Shown here piece by piece: positions 24,730-38,200 of a DNA stretch of 64,000 nt. Under the pieces are notes generated by a model. It ran no database searches. It was not told the DNA's origin and was given only the letters and a program-made list of their open reading frames with translations. How positions within the stretch are numbered: position 1 is the stretch's first letter; each line of letters begins with the position of its first letter. A program made the position numbers and the translations under genes. The stretch is taken from assembly GCF_024586455.1 (NCBI RefSeq), contig NC_065922.1:37940089-38004088 (forward strand), in the 5' to 3' direction. Origin of the DNA: Bactrocera neohumeralis (taxonomy: Eukaryota; Arthropoda; Insecta; Diptera; Tephritidae).

Positions 24730-25200
24730 AACTTGATTTTGATCAGTTTGTATAATAGCTATATGCTATAATAGCTAGATTTAAAAGTTTTCTGAGGAGA
24801 TTGTTTCATTGCTTTAAGCAAGAAACCATGCTAAATTTCGTGAAGATATTATACAAGCACTTGTTTACGACCGTTCCGTATAGCACCTACATATATGCCA
24901 TAGTGATCTGATCTGACCAATTTCTTCAGAGTTTGTACCGTTTACTACGGTCATATTCCATGCAAAATTTTTTGAAAATATTTTGTCAGATTAAATTCCA
25001 TACAAGCAGTTAATTCCGGTAGTTCAGTTTGTATGACAGCTGCATGCTATAATGGTCAGATGTTGGCGGTTCCAACAGATGAGCAGATACTAGGATTGAA
25101 AATGTGTGTGCTAAATTTTAGATCAATAGTTGGCGTATATACAGACAGACGGACAGGCAAACCGGCAGAGAGACGGACATGGCCAAGTCGACTCAGCTCG
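24730..25200 (-). repeat. inverted copy of the module-type dispersed repeat
   Basis: Contains on the reverse strand the words of 480-960 (complements of atggaaaact, cggNattgatc, catatagct), ending in acagacagacggacaggcaa and ggacatggccaagtcgactc, the complement of the CTGTCTG start. Confidence 0.65.
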
Positions 25201-26960
25201 AGACGCTGATTATTTATATATAGACTGGGCCTACGGTACACATTCGGTTAATGAAGAATTTACTTTTAATTTGTTTGCTTATGATGGAGGTAATGAGTGC
25301 TTTATAAAACATTTCTAAGACAAAAGTTGTCTGTGAAACTCTTAAGAGAGCTCTTCTAAACTAAAAATAATTTTTTCAGGATCTTAAAAATGTTTTCAAA
25401 TCACAAAATATAGAACTCACTATGCGCCAAAACTGATTTGCGTCACAAATATATATGGCTTCAACACATAATATATAATTAAAAATAATATTTATTTTTA
25501 AGCCATCAAAAAATTCTGTTTTTCTTGTTTATGTGCATCCTCAAATTTGTATATATTTGCCATAAATTGCTATAAAATTTGTAGTCTGCCATTAAATGGA
25601 TACATATGTACTTCCTCAAATAAAAGTGATGTGAATCCAAACAAATATTTCACTTTGAGTTACGTACATACACACACACACACATACATATACATCATAC
25701 TAAATATGAAATAGTCATTACTCAGAAACGTTTCTGTTTTAATTCACCGAATATTTACTTCACACCATTGCAGCAAATAATGCAAATTTATAGACAAACT
25801 GAAAATGTGCTCGTAAATGCTCGTCAAACTGATTGGTTGTTTTTCGCCTTGCGCTCCGAACATGCACCGTTGACCTTCACTTTGGTCTATGATGCGTAAA
25901 CTTTTTTTTATTGGAAAACTGCCTGCTTAGTTAATGTCTATATGGCAAATATTTCTTGAGTCTATTGGCTTGTTGTATAAACTTTGATTGGTTCGCCAGT
26001 GTACACTTGTTATAATTCGATACTTGCCCGTCTTCTCCACAACTCAGTCCCTTCAAAATAGATAACACGTTTAAGATCTCATAGCCCATAGCTTCCATAT
26101 TTCTTACAGAGAAAAATCATGAGTTCAGTTTTGAAAGCAAAAGAATAAACTAGATTTAATCAAAATTTAGAGAGCTAATTCTTTCCTTTATTATCACTAT
26201 TTTTATTTTTCTTTATTTCTGGAAATAAAGACTTCCGGAAACGACATTTGTATTGGCATCAGTACTGAATTGTATTTCATTTTGCTTTTCAATGATTTTT
26301 CTTCGTGATTGCTTACATTAAAGTTGTTTATATTTAATGTGTGGCATTTGTGCAGCAAACAAATTTCTTGGAAAATGGAAATTTTGACACATAATTATGT
26401 AAATGTTTTCTCGAAATTAATAGTGTTTAAAAGTTTATTTACTCTGAAACAAATCTTAGAACTACATATATACGTATGTATCTTTTACAAGATATTGAAA
26501 CGTTTGAAAATTTGTATTTGAAATCGCAGTGCGAATATTAATTTCCGTAATAATATCAATACCCAACGACGATTACCCGCCAACCGACGCGAGGGGTCCA
26601 ATCCGCAAACGAGCATAATTAGCCAAGACATAAAAAAAAGAGAGTTTTTAAGCGTTGCGATCTTAAGCTGCTCAGCTACAGAAAGAAAAATTTTAACAGT
26701 CAAAATTAAGAATTAGGTTAAAGTAAGCTTTGTATTTTTAAATGTTACTTGTTAAGAGTAGATAAAAAACCTTTTTAATGGTAAAGAGTGAGTCTTTAGA
26801 TCAAATGTGTTGGAATGAGATTTGAAATCGTCACATATACGGCGGAATGGCTCTAAAAAGTAAAGGTCTAAACTGTCTGGTTGAGCGAACGGGAACGTTA
26901 AAATTAATATCGACAGAGATGGACTCTAGACTGACCAAATCAAAAGTTTTACTAGAAATA
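25201..26960. other. non-coding spacer
   Basis: Includes an (AC)n run near 25670-25684. No gene recognised; the small frames are not convincing. Confidence 0.45.
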
Positions 26961-27765
26961 TACGAGGGCTGCTATATATATTTTGGCCTAGGGCAACACT
27001 AAGTGTTGCCAAGTGCAATCTGACATTTCCATTGGAAAGTTTGACATTTTTTAGCATAACATCACTCAGAACGTCTCATCATTTAATCGTGAATTGTTTT
27101 ATTTATAGGGAATTAAAAAATTCATCTCGGCCAAAAAATGGAATTAACTCGTGAACATTTTCGTGCGATCATTTTTCACAACTTTCGACGTGGATTATCA
27201 CGACAAGAGTGCATCGATGAACTAAAATCTTTGTATGGCTATAAAGCACCATCCTATAGCACTGTGATAAACTGGTACAACGAATTCAAACGTGGCCGAC
27301 GCTGGCTCAAAGACGAATTCCGTGAAGGTCGTCCAAAAACAGCCGTTGTGCCAGAAAACATCGATGCCGTACGTGAACTGATAATGCAAGACCGTCATGT
27401 AACATACCTTCAGATAGAGGCATGCCTATGCATTTCTCCCACCAGCATACATTCGATATTGCAGGAATACCTGGCCGTAAAAAAGGTTTGTTCTCGTTGG
27501 ATCCCGCACAATTTGACAATCGCTCAAAAAAAGGCTCGTGTGGATTGGTGTAAAGAAATGCTGAAAAAATACGATCGCGGTGCTTCAAAAGACGTTTATA
27601 AGATCGTCACAGGTGACGAATCATGGATCTATGCGTATGAGCCCGAAACAAAACAGCAATCGACAAAAAAAAAAAAAAAAATAAAAAAAAAAAAAAAAAA
27701 CATTTTCGTTGATAAATATGCCTATTTACATTATTAAGCCAGAAATATATATAGCAACCTACGTA
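26961..27765 (+). mobile_element. mariner with internal deletion, inverted ends intact
   Basis: Left tacgagggctgctatatata + ttttgg and right ccagaaatatatatagcaac + ctacgta form inverted repeats, with TA at both borders. The element is 805 bases against about 1.3 kb for a full mariner. The missing part is the 3' half of the transposase, replaced by an A-rich run at 27664-27700. Confidence 0.9.
27138..27737 (+). pseudogene. mariner transposase, intact N-terminal half
   Basis: Reads without interruption from MELTREHFRAIIFHNFRRGL through both helix-turn-helix motifs (LKSLYGYKAPSYSTVINWY; VTYLQIEACLCISPTSIHSI), the linker WIPHNLT, and the first catalytic Asp in VTGDESWIYAYEPETKQQS. It then enters poly-Lys from the A run and unrelated residues to a stop. 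The second and third catalytic Asp are lost. The clean frame suggests a fairly recent deletion. It could act as a DNA-binding repressor if expressed; that is speculation. Confidence 0.88.
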
Positions 27766-28896
27766 ATATTACACCAAGCATTTTCCCACCGACTAGCAAG
27801 AGTATGTAGATTTATAAGTTGCAAAGAATAGTATATGGGGGTGGACTTAACCTGTAATCTCACTGTAAATGATTTAAGGCAAAAAGTAATAAAGTCTTTT
27901 TACTAACATATCTCCTGTTTGAACGGGATTTAACTTTTCCGAATGGACTTGATAACTAGGGGTTCCACATCACAGAAGCATACTCCTGTATAGGCCTCAC
28001 CAAAGATGTAAAAATAATTTTCGTAATAAGCGGATATCCATTCATAATACCTTTGAAATCTATTTTATGAATAAGAAATATTAGATTAGGGTGGATATTT
28101 TCTGAAAGACCAACAAATCATGGAATGGCAAAACCCATAGAAAAGTTAAGATAAAATAACAAAAATGAAGGAAAACTAATTTAAAGGCGTTCTGAGTTCC
28201 GGACATCGAAGGAGTGGAGGGTGGTTGAATTTTGAAAGACTAAAATGAATTCACTCGAGTTTCGGCAAAGCTACGAGACGTTCAGAAAAATGTTAAATGA
28301 CATTGTTGTAGATAATAAAAAAATTTTAAACTTTTGTGTTCACACTCTTTTCACATAACCACAAAATTTATGAGGAAGAGTAAAATAACCAAGTTTTATT
28401 TTGTACAAAAAACTAACTTTCTCGGAATTCTTTTTTTAATTTCGTTCTTATGTCCAAATGCACTTAAATTTTTTATTTAAGATATGAAGAAACAAAAACT
28501 CTCACGTCAATATATAATCTTTTTTGAAATATCTTTTTAATCTTATAAAAAATATATACATACATTAGTATCGCAGAAAATGCAAAAAAAAACCACAATA
28601 GTAATTCATAAATATCCAAAATAATTCTGAGCTTTGATCGCAAAATTTCAGTTTCTGCCTCAAAACTGATAACTCTTTAGAAGGAAAGTTATAAAAACAT
28701 AGATTTATTATCTTTATCTCCTTAATAAAGTAAATACAGGCGAATAAAGTTTAATTTGCATCCAAGTCAGCCCTTTATCTATATTTCTAGCTGATAAGCA
28801 CAAACTATCTGTACATTTATCTACATATCTGACTGATTTACAAGGTAATAACTAACCTAACGAAATAATAATCAAAATTTCTTCCATTTTTTACAG
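27766..28896. other. non-coding, probable intron upstream of the rdgB start exon
   Basis: AT-rich sequence, no recognisable coding or transposon content, ending at the acceptor at 28896. Confidence 0.45.
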
Positions 28897-29205
28897 AGGT
28901 CTACGTCAACCCTTTGAAAAGCAACAAATAGAAAGGGGAAAGCATGGCTCTACTTTTAGGCGCAACAGCTCGCAAATAATGTCTGCAAACACATTGCGTT
29001 GGCAATAAAACCCAACCAAGTCAATTAAAAGCTATATTTAGACCGACATCCAAAAGGACGTCCCAAAATATTGCCTGTTATATGAGTTCACCCTTTGGGG
29101 CGCGTCGAGCCGAAGCAGCAAAACAAAATGTTAATAAAAGAATACCGCATACCCTTGCCGTTAACGGTGGAGGAATATCGCATCGCACAGCTGTATATGA
29201 TAGCG
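28897..29205 (+). other. rdgB: rdgB exon with 5' leader and start codon
   Basis: A pyrimidine-rich acceptor (cttccattttttacag) ends at 28896, so the leader probably begins at 28897 and is spliced to an upstream non-coding exon. Coding starts at 29128 and gives residues 1-26. The donor GTAAGT is at 29206. The leader contains three upstream ATGs (28944, 28979, 29082). Confidence 0.65.
28944..29008 (+). promoter_or_regulatory. two upstream ORFs in the rdgB leader, overlapping at TAATG
   Basis: ATG at 28944 opens an 11-codon frame ending in TAA at 28977-28979. The next ATG (28979-28981) overlaps that stop as TAATG and opens a 9-codon frame ending at 29008. A third ATG at 29082 is out of frame with, and overlaps, the true start. 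Such uORFs could lower or regulate RdgB translation; the effect is inference and depends on this leader being transcribed. Confidence 0.45.
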
Positions 29206-32200
29206 GTAAGTGAGCGAGCGGTGTGCGCGTGTTGTGCGGCTGTAACGACCGCTAACAGCGGTGAAGCCAATCAAAACACTAAAGCAGCGATTATAAATCA
29301 TTTTATTTCATTCAATTATACATTCTGCCATGGCATATTTCTTATTGCACACTTTGCTTTGTACCTATAGAAAAAAAGTCGTGAGGAGAGTCATGGTGAG
29401 GGCAGCGGTGTTGAAATTATCATTAATGAACCCTACAAAGACGGTCCCGGCGGCAATGGACAGTATACGAAGAAAATCTATCATGTTGGCAGTCATCTAC
29501 CCGGTTGGATAAAAAGTGAGTTAAATGGCAATTAAGTGAACTATTCAATTAAATGTAATGAGTGCCAACACTAATTACCCATTTACTGGGGCGCTTTTCT
29601 TGTATGCATGGTGAATAATGGAACGATTGCTTTCGTCGTACAGGTTTATTGCCGAAGAGCGCTTTGACGGTGGAGGAGGAGGCGTGGAATGCCTATCCAT
29701 ATACTCGCACGCGCTACACCTGTCCGTTTGTGGAGAAATTCTCGCTCGATATTGAAACTTATTATTTTCCGGATAACGGTTATCAGGATAATGTGTTCAA
29801 ATTGAGCGGCAGTGATTTGCGAAATCGTATTGTGGGTAAGTGATGATAAAATTAAATATCGAAATATATGAATTTGCACCTAATTAAGAATGGGGTTCAA
29901 GATTTGTGGGGTCAGGGTTAGGGGAGGTGTTGTAAAGACTACAAACGATTATGAATAGTTAGTCAGCTTCAAACATAAATCAGCATTTAATTTTTAACTT
30001 TTGTCAAAAGAAGTGAATTAATTCGAATGGAGACACTAGTGAACTTGAAAAATTGATGAATGGTTGGGTTCTGCGATAAGTGCAGACAGGCGCTTCTTAT
30101 TATTTATACGTACATATGTAGGTTGCTTTTTATATTTCGGGATTTATCAACTCTAATGTTGCAATCTAGCACCTCAGAACCTTATCGTAAAGTTTGACAT
30201 GTTTGATGTTATATATACTCATAACGTTTTGACATATGAGCGCTACTTGTGTTGTTTACAGTAACTTGAAATATTCATCTCAGTCAAAATATGAAATTAA
30301 TTTTCTGCAAACGTGCATCGGTGAACTTAATTAAATGTTTGGCGATGAAGCTTCATCAAAGGCAGGTTCTATTGATACTATCGTATCCCGAGAAGACGAG
30401 CAATACAAAGCAGAAAAAAGGATTTGAATTACACCATCGATGATAGCAAAAAGAAAAAATGGGAGGAATTACGCGAGGATATTAGCAAAAACCCCTAAGG
30501 AAACACGGCGCTCGAGCAAAGCACCTGACTTAACCGCTGCCAAAGTGAACCACATCGTAAACACACTCTTCACCACACACGGAAAATGGGCTAGTGATCC
30601 AGAACACACTCTAAGATCTCCGTAAATTCCTCAGTTTACCCTGGAAGAGCTGCAAGTAGCCCTAGTTGCAGCTCTTCCTAAACTCAAGCTCATGACACAC
30701 AAATCATATGGACTGAACAGGATCCCAGCAGAAATCCTGAAAATAAGCGATGCAGAGCGAAGGAAAATTCCCTGAGCCCTGGAAAAAGCAACGGTAATCA
30801 GTAGGGGAAAAGGAGATCCCAACTAGCCATCAGCATACCGTCCACGATGCATGCTTGACACATCGGGAAAGCTCTATGAACGGCTACCTATACACGAAAG
30901 GGCTATTAAGGAAGCTTACCCCTAGACAGCGCGGTTTTAGACCCGGCAAATCAACCCTAGGAGCTATAAAATGCGACATTGAAAGTGGAGAAGCATAGCG
31001 AAGATGGCATAAATACAAAATAATAGTGTTGCTGGCGAGTTTAGATGTCCGAAACGTCAACAGCGCTAAATAAGTGGATATGATTCGAAGCTCTCGGAAA
31101 AAGCTTTAAAATACCCGACTACCTCAGAGCTGTGATGCGATGGCAACGAGAAAGCACCGCCATAGAAGGCCTGATTGGCCTAATAAACGCGGATAATTTA
31201 ATCAGCATCATGCTGGAAAGTGAAGCAAACTGGAGGATTATCCAGAATTTCGCAACAATCTTGCTGCGCAGCAAAAATTGGGACCTGGACGCTGGTGCAC
31301 AGATGTAAATGTCTCAACGCCACCCTGAAATAATGAAAATGTGGTCCCCGGGGTGGGCGTCGGGTCATCGGGTTTTTAGTGTGTGGCACATACCGTTGCT
31401 GTGACGCAGCACTGGTGATGCGGAAGACATTTTCCACCTCATCACACACAAAACAAAAAAAAAAAAACTTGTGAATCCAATCGTTATCGTAGATCACTTC
31501 GAGATGGATTTCGTGAAGGTCATCCGAAATCAGTTGTTTTTCCAGAAACTATTGATACTGTGCCCAAACTAACATAGCGAGATCATGTGACCTATCGTAA
31601 GATAGAAGCAACTATGGGCATAAGTGGGACATAAAAACAGTTGTTCACTTCGAACCCCACAAAATTTGTCGATCGCTTAAAAGAATACGATAGTAGTGCT
31701 TCGAAATACGTCTTTGAAATCATAGGAGATGATGAAACGTGAATTACTCAATCAACAGCACTGTCAAGAAATTAGGAAAACCAGCAGCCAAAGACGGAAC
31801 ACTCTTCACCTCATTGGGAGCTCTCCAACATCGATTGAATCCACTGCATTTTTGAGCACTCAAAATATCGATTTGCGAGTCATTATCCATATAGTTCAGA
31901 CTTGGCACCGAATGTCTTTTACGTTTTTAAAACAAGACACTAAGAGATCAACGTGTTTCGACACCAAGAGGTGTTTGATGCGTTCAGAACGCATGTTTTG
32001 GAGATACCTTATGGTAATGATGAATGTATAGATCTTAATGGAGAATATTTTGAAAAACAATAAAGCGATTTTCGATGATTTGAATTTAGTTTAGTTGAAG
32101 GCAATTTACGTAAGACGAAAGCAGCTTTGTAGTAGTAGCGCTTAATAAAAGAATAGATTATTTCTTAATAAATGTAAATGATCTTTTAGTAAGAATAGTT

Positions 32201-35200
32201 TTGAAAATTTGGAGAAGTCTATAATGGTCCTATATATCGGAAAATTTGATACCTTTAGACGGTCTAAAGATATTTTTCATTATATATAGATTCCAACCCA
32301 ATGAACTCTAATATTCGGAATGACTTAGAATTATGATGAACACCTGTCAGTTGAAGAAATAAATCAAATAACTTAAGTGCAGTTTAAGATTCCTGAGCAC
32401 CGCCGAAGTACTTGGAATTGATAATGTTTGTATTCAAGGTCAACTAGGGAGAGATTCAAACCTGGTGGCAGAACAAAGATACCGAATCTTAAAAAATTAT
32501 ATTTTATGGTATTTATAGAGCCTTTTCGTAAATTCTTTGACTCAAGTTATTCAATACCAAGAGAAATGTTCGGAACATTATTCTCATCAATAAAACATCG
32601 ACTTTAATTCTGAATGAAACGTATTATGATTATGTTTTATTGCTTCATATGTCTCGAAAGTCCTCTAATTTAGACAAAATACATCTGGATAATACCGAAT
32701 ACCTTGTAATACTTTATATCGAATTAAGAAAAATGGTTAGAAAAAATGTAAAAAGGCAATTTTTTTTATTCGGATATATTCTAAGAGAATTGGATATAAT
32801 AAGATCAAAATCAAAGCAATGGATGGATCTTTGGAGCTCAGCAACCAATCAGCAAAATAATAGACCTTTTTCTCATGATATCATTGAGTTCAGCTACTAA
32901 TAACACTAACCATATTCTGTACCTCCCAAACCTTTTTGGTAAAAGCTCGATTACTTCCAAAAGATGTTATTAATAATCATCAATAGTTATATTTCAATAT
33001 GCAAAGCTTGCTTCGAGATAGTTCTACCATATAACCTCTACCACAGTAGTGACACAACTGACCACAAACAATTTAACTAGCTTTCAGATCTCTACATATG
33101 TACTATATATATTCTTCTTTCTACCTCCACAGACGTCATCGATATAGTGAAGGATCAACTATATGGCGGTGATTATGTAAAGGAGGAGGATCCTAAGCTC
33201 TTTGTATCTGATAAGACAGGACGTGGTCCGTTGAGCGAGGAATGGCTAGAGGAGTATTGGCGCGAAGTTAAGGGCAAAAAGCAACCCACCGCACGCAATA
33301 TGTCGCTTATGTGCGCCTACAAAATTTGCCGCGTGGAATTTCGTTATTGGGGTATGCAAACCAAGTTAGAGAAATTCATACACGATGTGGCATTGCGAAA
33401 AACAATGCTGCGTGCACATCGCCAAGCGTGGGCCTGGCAAGATGAATGGTACGGCCTGACAATTGAGGATATACGTGAGATCGAGCGCCAAACACAATTG
33501 GCGCTGGCGAAGAAAATGGGTGGTGGCGAAGATAGCGAAAGTGATGTGGAAGATGGTAAGCGCGTGAAGAAGTTAAATAAGTTTTTATTATAAGTAAGAG
33601 TACTAAACTTTGTCTCGTTTACTTTTAGCTGACAGCGTGGCGGACTTGCATGGCCGACCGATTACTGGCAGTACGGGCAGTGAGCGTCGAAAGTCTAGTG
33701 GCGCGCCACCACCGATTGTTACCCAAGAGCCGCCAAGCGCTGAAGGGACCTCGGATGAGGATGAAGAGGAGGCGGCTCAGGAAGTCAGCGCGCGCTCACG
33801 CTCGCAGAGTATACAAATGACAAAATCGAAATTCGGTTCGAAGGGCGCGCTACACTCACCGGTTGGTTCTGCACATAGCTTTGATTTGCAGGTGTGTTGT
33901 CTTTCTTTCAGGAAATTTCCGTTTCTTCCTGTGTTTTCTGTGCTCTTCAATATTTGCAATGTGTATGTCTAAATGTCTAAATGTGCTTTATGTGATCAAG
34001 TTTTTATATCGTGCTTTTAACTGTGCGCATGGTGATTTGAAAATCTTGAAAGTTGCGGAAAATTTTCCAAAAATTAAAAATTCTTCGAGGTTGCAAGATA
34101 GATATTTTTTTCTTTTTGTAGATTAACGAAATATTTAGTCGTGTTAATAAATAGTCTCCAAAATCTATACTATAGCCCCATAAAACTTCGCAGTTGGTAC
34201 AGTCGAGCCCAGAAAGTTCATATTTTTAGTTAAATAGTTAATCGTTTTTTCTAAGGGCTTATGAGAATGTCTGTTCACTGTTCACCCTCTAAAGACCTCC
34301 TATAGTACAACTAGCATAGAAATTCAATGGATTTGGATACTCTCCATTGTCCGTTGCCATAAACACGATGCACTAGGTAGCCAGTATCTTTTAACTCCCT
34401 GCAGTCACCTGCTTTTAGCGGAACAGCCTCATAGGAACATCAAAAGGTCCTTCCTCAACTGCGTTGACGACATGAAAAATACACAGACCAAACTTTCATT
34501 TCATTCACAGTGGAGCCATTAACGGCTTCAACAACTCTCTCTCAGTGAACGGCGCACTTGGAGTTAAACCACCACCCATTGCAGACGAAATCCTCGAGTT
34601 GCCACGAGAATCGGGAGTCACACTTGCTCAGCTTCGTTCTGAATATTGTAGCAGGTTAAGCTCCTACTTATCCAGAATCATATCGAACATATGTCCAACG
34701 TACAATGAGTCCCCGCATGACTCTAACCATCTCCTTGTATGCCCTGCTAACCCTACACATCTGACACTCTTCTCTCTATGATCCGTCGAAACAGCAAGTT
34801 TTCTGGGCCTACCGTTGGATGACCTCAATGACAACTTTTCTAATCCTTCCCATCCTGACGAGGATAAGGTAACCGTTACAATAATAACAGTAGCTTAAAT
34901 GAGATATCTGTTAGTTTGATACACAGCGATCAATACTCGTATATATAGTACAATAAGTTCAAAATAATAGTTACAGTAAATCAAGCAAGACATAATTCTC
35001 CAGGAAAGTCTTCGCTTTCTCTCTTCTTTAGTAATGAACAAAGTTTTTGGCTCTCCCAACTCCTAGAACGCTTTGATATATTAAGCTAACTGGACCGATT
35101 CTATGAATACAGAGACAATGATAATGGAATAACTCAAATATCTAGAACACTCGATTTTATTGCGCCGACCAAGCCATTTTCAAGATCTTCAAACACCAAA

Positions 35201-38200
35201 TCGCGCTTGCTTTAATTTTAAAATTTTTTCTTACTATTTACTTTACAGTTATTTATTTAAATTGTTTTATTTAATATTTTACAAAAATCAAATCTTCTTA
35301 AAGCCGCATGCTAAGAATGTTCTACACAAAAACGTAAGTTTCGTATGACAATTTATTTGATTAGGGTGTTCACTAAAAGTTTACTTTGAAATTGCTAGTT
35401 CCAAATAAAACTAAGTCATTTTGATAAAAACTGTAAATGTATATTATTCATCAATAAACACCACTTACAGGTTGCAAATTGGCGTATGGAACGACTGGAA
35501 GTGGACACCAAGTCCAATTCTGATGAAGAGTTCTTTGATTGTGTTGGTATGTATTACTAAAAGCTCCACAAACTCGTTCCCAATCTAAGTGCTGCTTCCG
35601 TTTTCCTTTTTTCAGATACCAACGAGACCAACTCGCTCGCCAAGTGGAGCTCACTTGAATTACTCGGTGAGGGTGACGACAGCCCGCCGCCAAGTAGTGG
35701 CATTGTATATAAAGACAGTCAAGAAGACAGTATTTTCAATCAAGACTTCCTAATGCGCGTCGCCTCGGAGCGTGGCAATAAGCGACAGCTGCGCTCCTCG
35801 GCTAGCATAGATCGTAGTCATGACGCATCGCCGCCAGGTTCGCCAGGCACACCTTCCTGTTCCACCACCATACTAATACTTGTAGTGCACGCGGGCAGCG
35901 TTTTGGGTGAGTAAATTTATTTTTGCAAATGATCACACTTTTAAATTAATTTGTTGTTGTCCTTAATGGTTTTAGACGCCACCAGCGAGCTGACCGGCAA
36001 GAAGTCAGACATTACCACATTTCGTGGCGCTTTCGAGGGCGTTATGCGTCAACACTATCCTAGTCTGCTGAGTCATGTTACCATCAAAATGGTACCATGC
36101 CCTTCCATCTGCACCGATGCCTTGGGCATACTTTCTAGTCTTAGTCCATACTCGTTCGATGCCTCACCGTCGGCTGTTGATATACCAAATATAGCTGATG
36201 TACCGATTGGCGCCATACCATTGCTTTCTGTGGCCTCGCCAGAATTCCAAGATACCGTTAATAAGACAGTGACTGCAGCCAATATAGTCTATCATGAATT
36301 CATCAAGTCTGAGGAGGGTCACGGTTTCGCCGGTCAAGTGGTAATGCTGGGTGATTCGATGGGTTCGCTGTTGGCGTATGAGGCGCTTTGCCGCAGCAAT
36401 GGTTCGGATGGTGGTGGTAGCCGCTCATCGCGTACCGATGACGATGAACGTTTCAACGATTCCGATTTGGATGCCAAGCGGCTGCTGGTTGCACCTTCAC
36501 CGCGACGTCGTCGCTCCTCTTCGAGCGATTCGCGTGGCAACAAATTGGATTTCGAAGTTGGTGATTTCTTTATGTTCGGTTCACCGCTCTCCATTGTATT
36601 GGCCGCGCGTAAGCTGCATGATGCCAAGGCAGGTATGTGACGTAAAGTTTTACAAAATTAAACTCTCTTGTGAGCGTCCTATTTTCCACAGCACTGGCAC
36701 GGCCGAACTGTAATCAAGTGTACAATCTATTCCATCCTACCGATCCGATTGCTTCCCGTTTGGAACCATTGCTCAGCGCTAGGTTTTCCATGTTGGCGCC
36801 AGTGAATGTGCCGCGTTATGCCAAGTATCCCCTGGGAAATGGGCAGCCGTACCATTTATGTGAGTTTCAAATAAATTATAAGTCATTTCAAGTTTAACTT
36901 TTCGAACTTTTCTTACAATCAGTGGAGGTCATCCAATCCCATCCACAACATTTCAGTGAAGCCAATAATATTTTGGGCAATAGACGTCTGTCGGATGCCT
37001 CAATGCAAAGTACTATTTCTGGTCTCATTGAAAATGTATCGCTAAGTACAATCCACTCACGTAAGTTGCTTGCGTAAACCAGTAAAGAAACCTCGTAAAC
37101 ATCTTTAAAAACTTGTTTTTGTAATATTAGTATAATTCCTTATTTATTGCTCTACTGAAAGGCTTATTTGGTATCTTCACATCAAAAATGTGTCATAATT
37201 GTTTCGCATTTAGCCATAATTATCAACTTTATTTGCAGTTCAAATGAAATGGTGGGGAACAAAACGTTTAGACTACGCCTTGTATTGCCCAGAAGGTTTG
37301 AGTAATTTCCCCGCTCATGCCTTGCCACATCTATTTCACGCGAGTTATTGGGAGAGCGCAGATGTAATTGCGTTCGTTTTACGTCAGGTGAGTTTGAATT
37401 TTTTTCTCACAATTTTACAAGAAATCATCGTTGAGCGAAAGATAAATTGCTTCATCTAACTCCGAGCACCTCTACCTTTTGTTGAGCAAGAAATGTTGTA
37501 ATGATCGTTGACCTAGTCTAAGTCAATGATACCGATCTAGTCTCTCTATGACGACGATATCCGTCATATCATAATCCACTATTATCCTTTCCAGATTGGT
37601 AAATTTGATGGCATTCCATTTGTCGGCTCTGCAGACGACAAAGACACAGTCACCTTCCATCCCAGTCAGCCACGAGAGAAATGGATGAAGAAACGCACTT
37701 CGGTCAAGCTGAAAAATGTAGCGGCCAATCATCGTGCTAACGATGTTATTGTATTGGAGGGACGCGAACAACGTCTCAATGCACGTTTCATGTATGGACC
37801 GCTGGATATGATCACACTGCATGGCGAAAAAGTCGATATTCATTTAATGAAAGATCCACCAGCCGGCGAATGGACATTCCTTGCCACCGAGTTGACCGAT
37901 AAGAATGGTCGCATCTCATATACCATACCCGAACAAGTATCGCTAGGCTATGGCATATATCCGGTGAAAATGATCGTACGTGGCGATCATACATCGGTGG
38001 ACTGTTATGTCGCCATAGTGCCACCAATGACCGAATGTGTGGTCTTTAGTATTGATGGTTCCTTTACGGCGTCCATGTCGGTGACGGGGCGTGATCCGAA
38101 GGTACGCGCTGGCGCGGTTGATGTCTGTCGTCATTGGCAAGAGTTGGGCTATTTGTTGATCTACATTACGGGCCGCCCAGACATGCAACAACAACGTGTA

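Noticed and set aside
35951..35975. ATG at 35951 as a separate gene start
   Set aside because: The acceptor tttag at 35975 joins exon 7 and exon 8 in frame through a conserved strand.
36073..36627. Antisense and alternate-frame open frames across rdgB exon 8
   Set aside because: They are shadows of the well-conserved rdgB frame and have no family content of their own.
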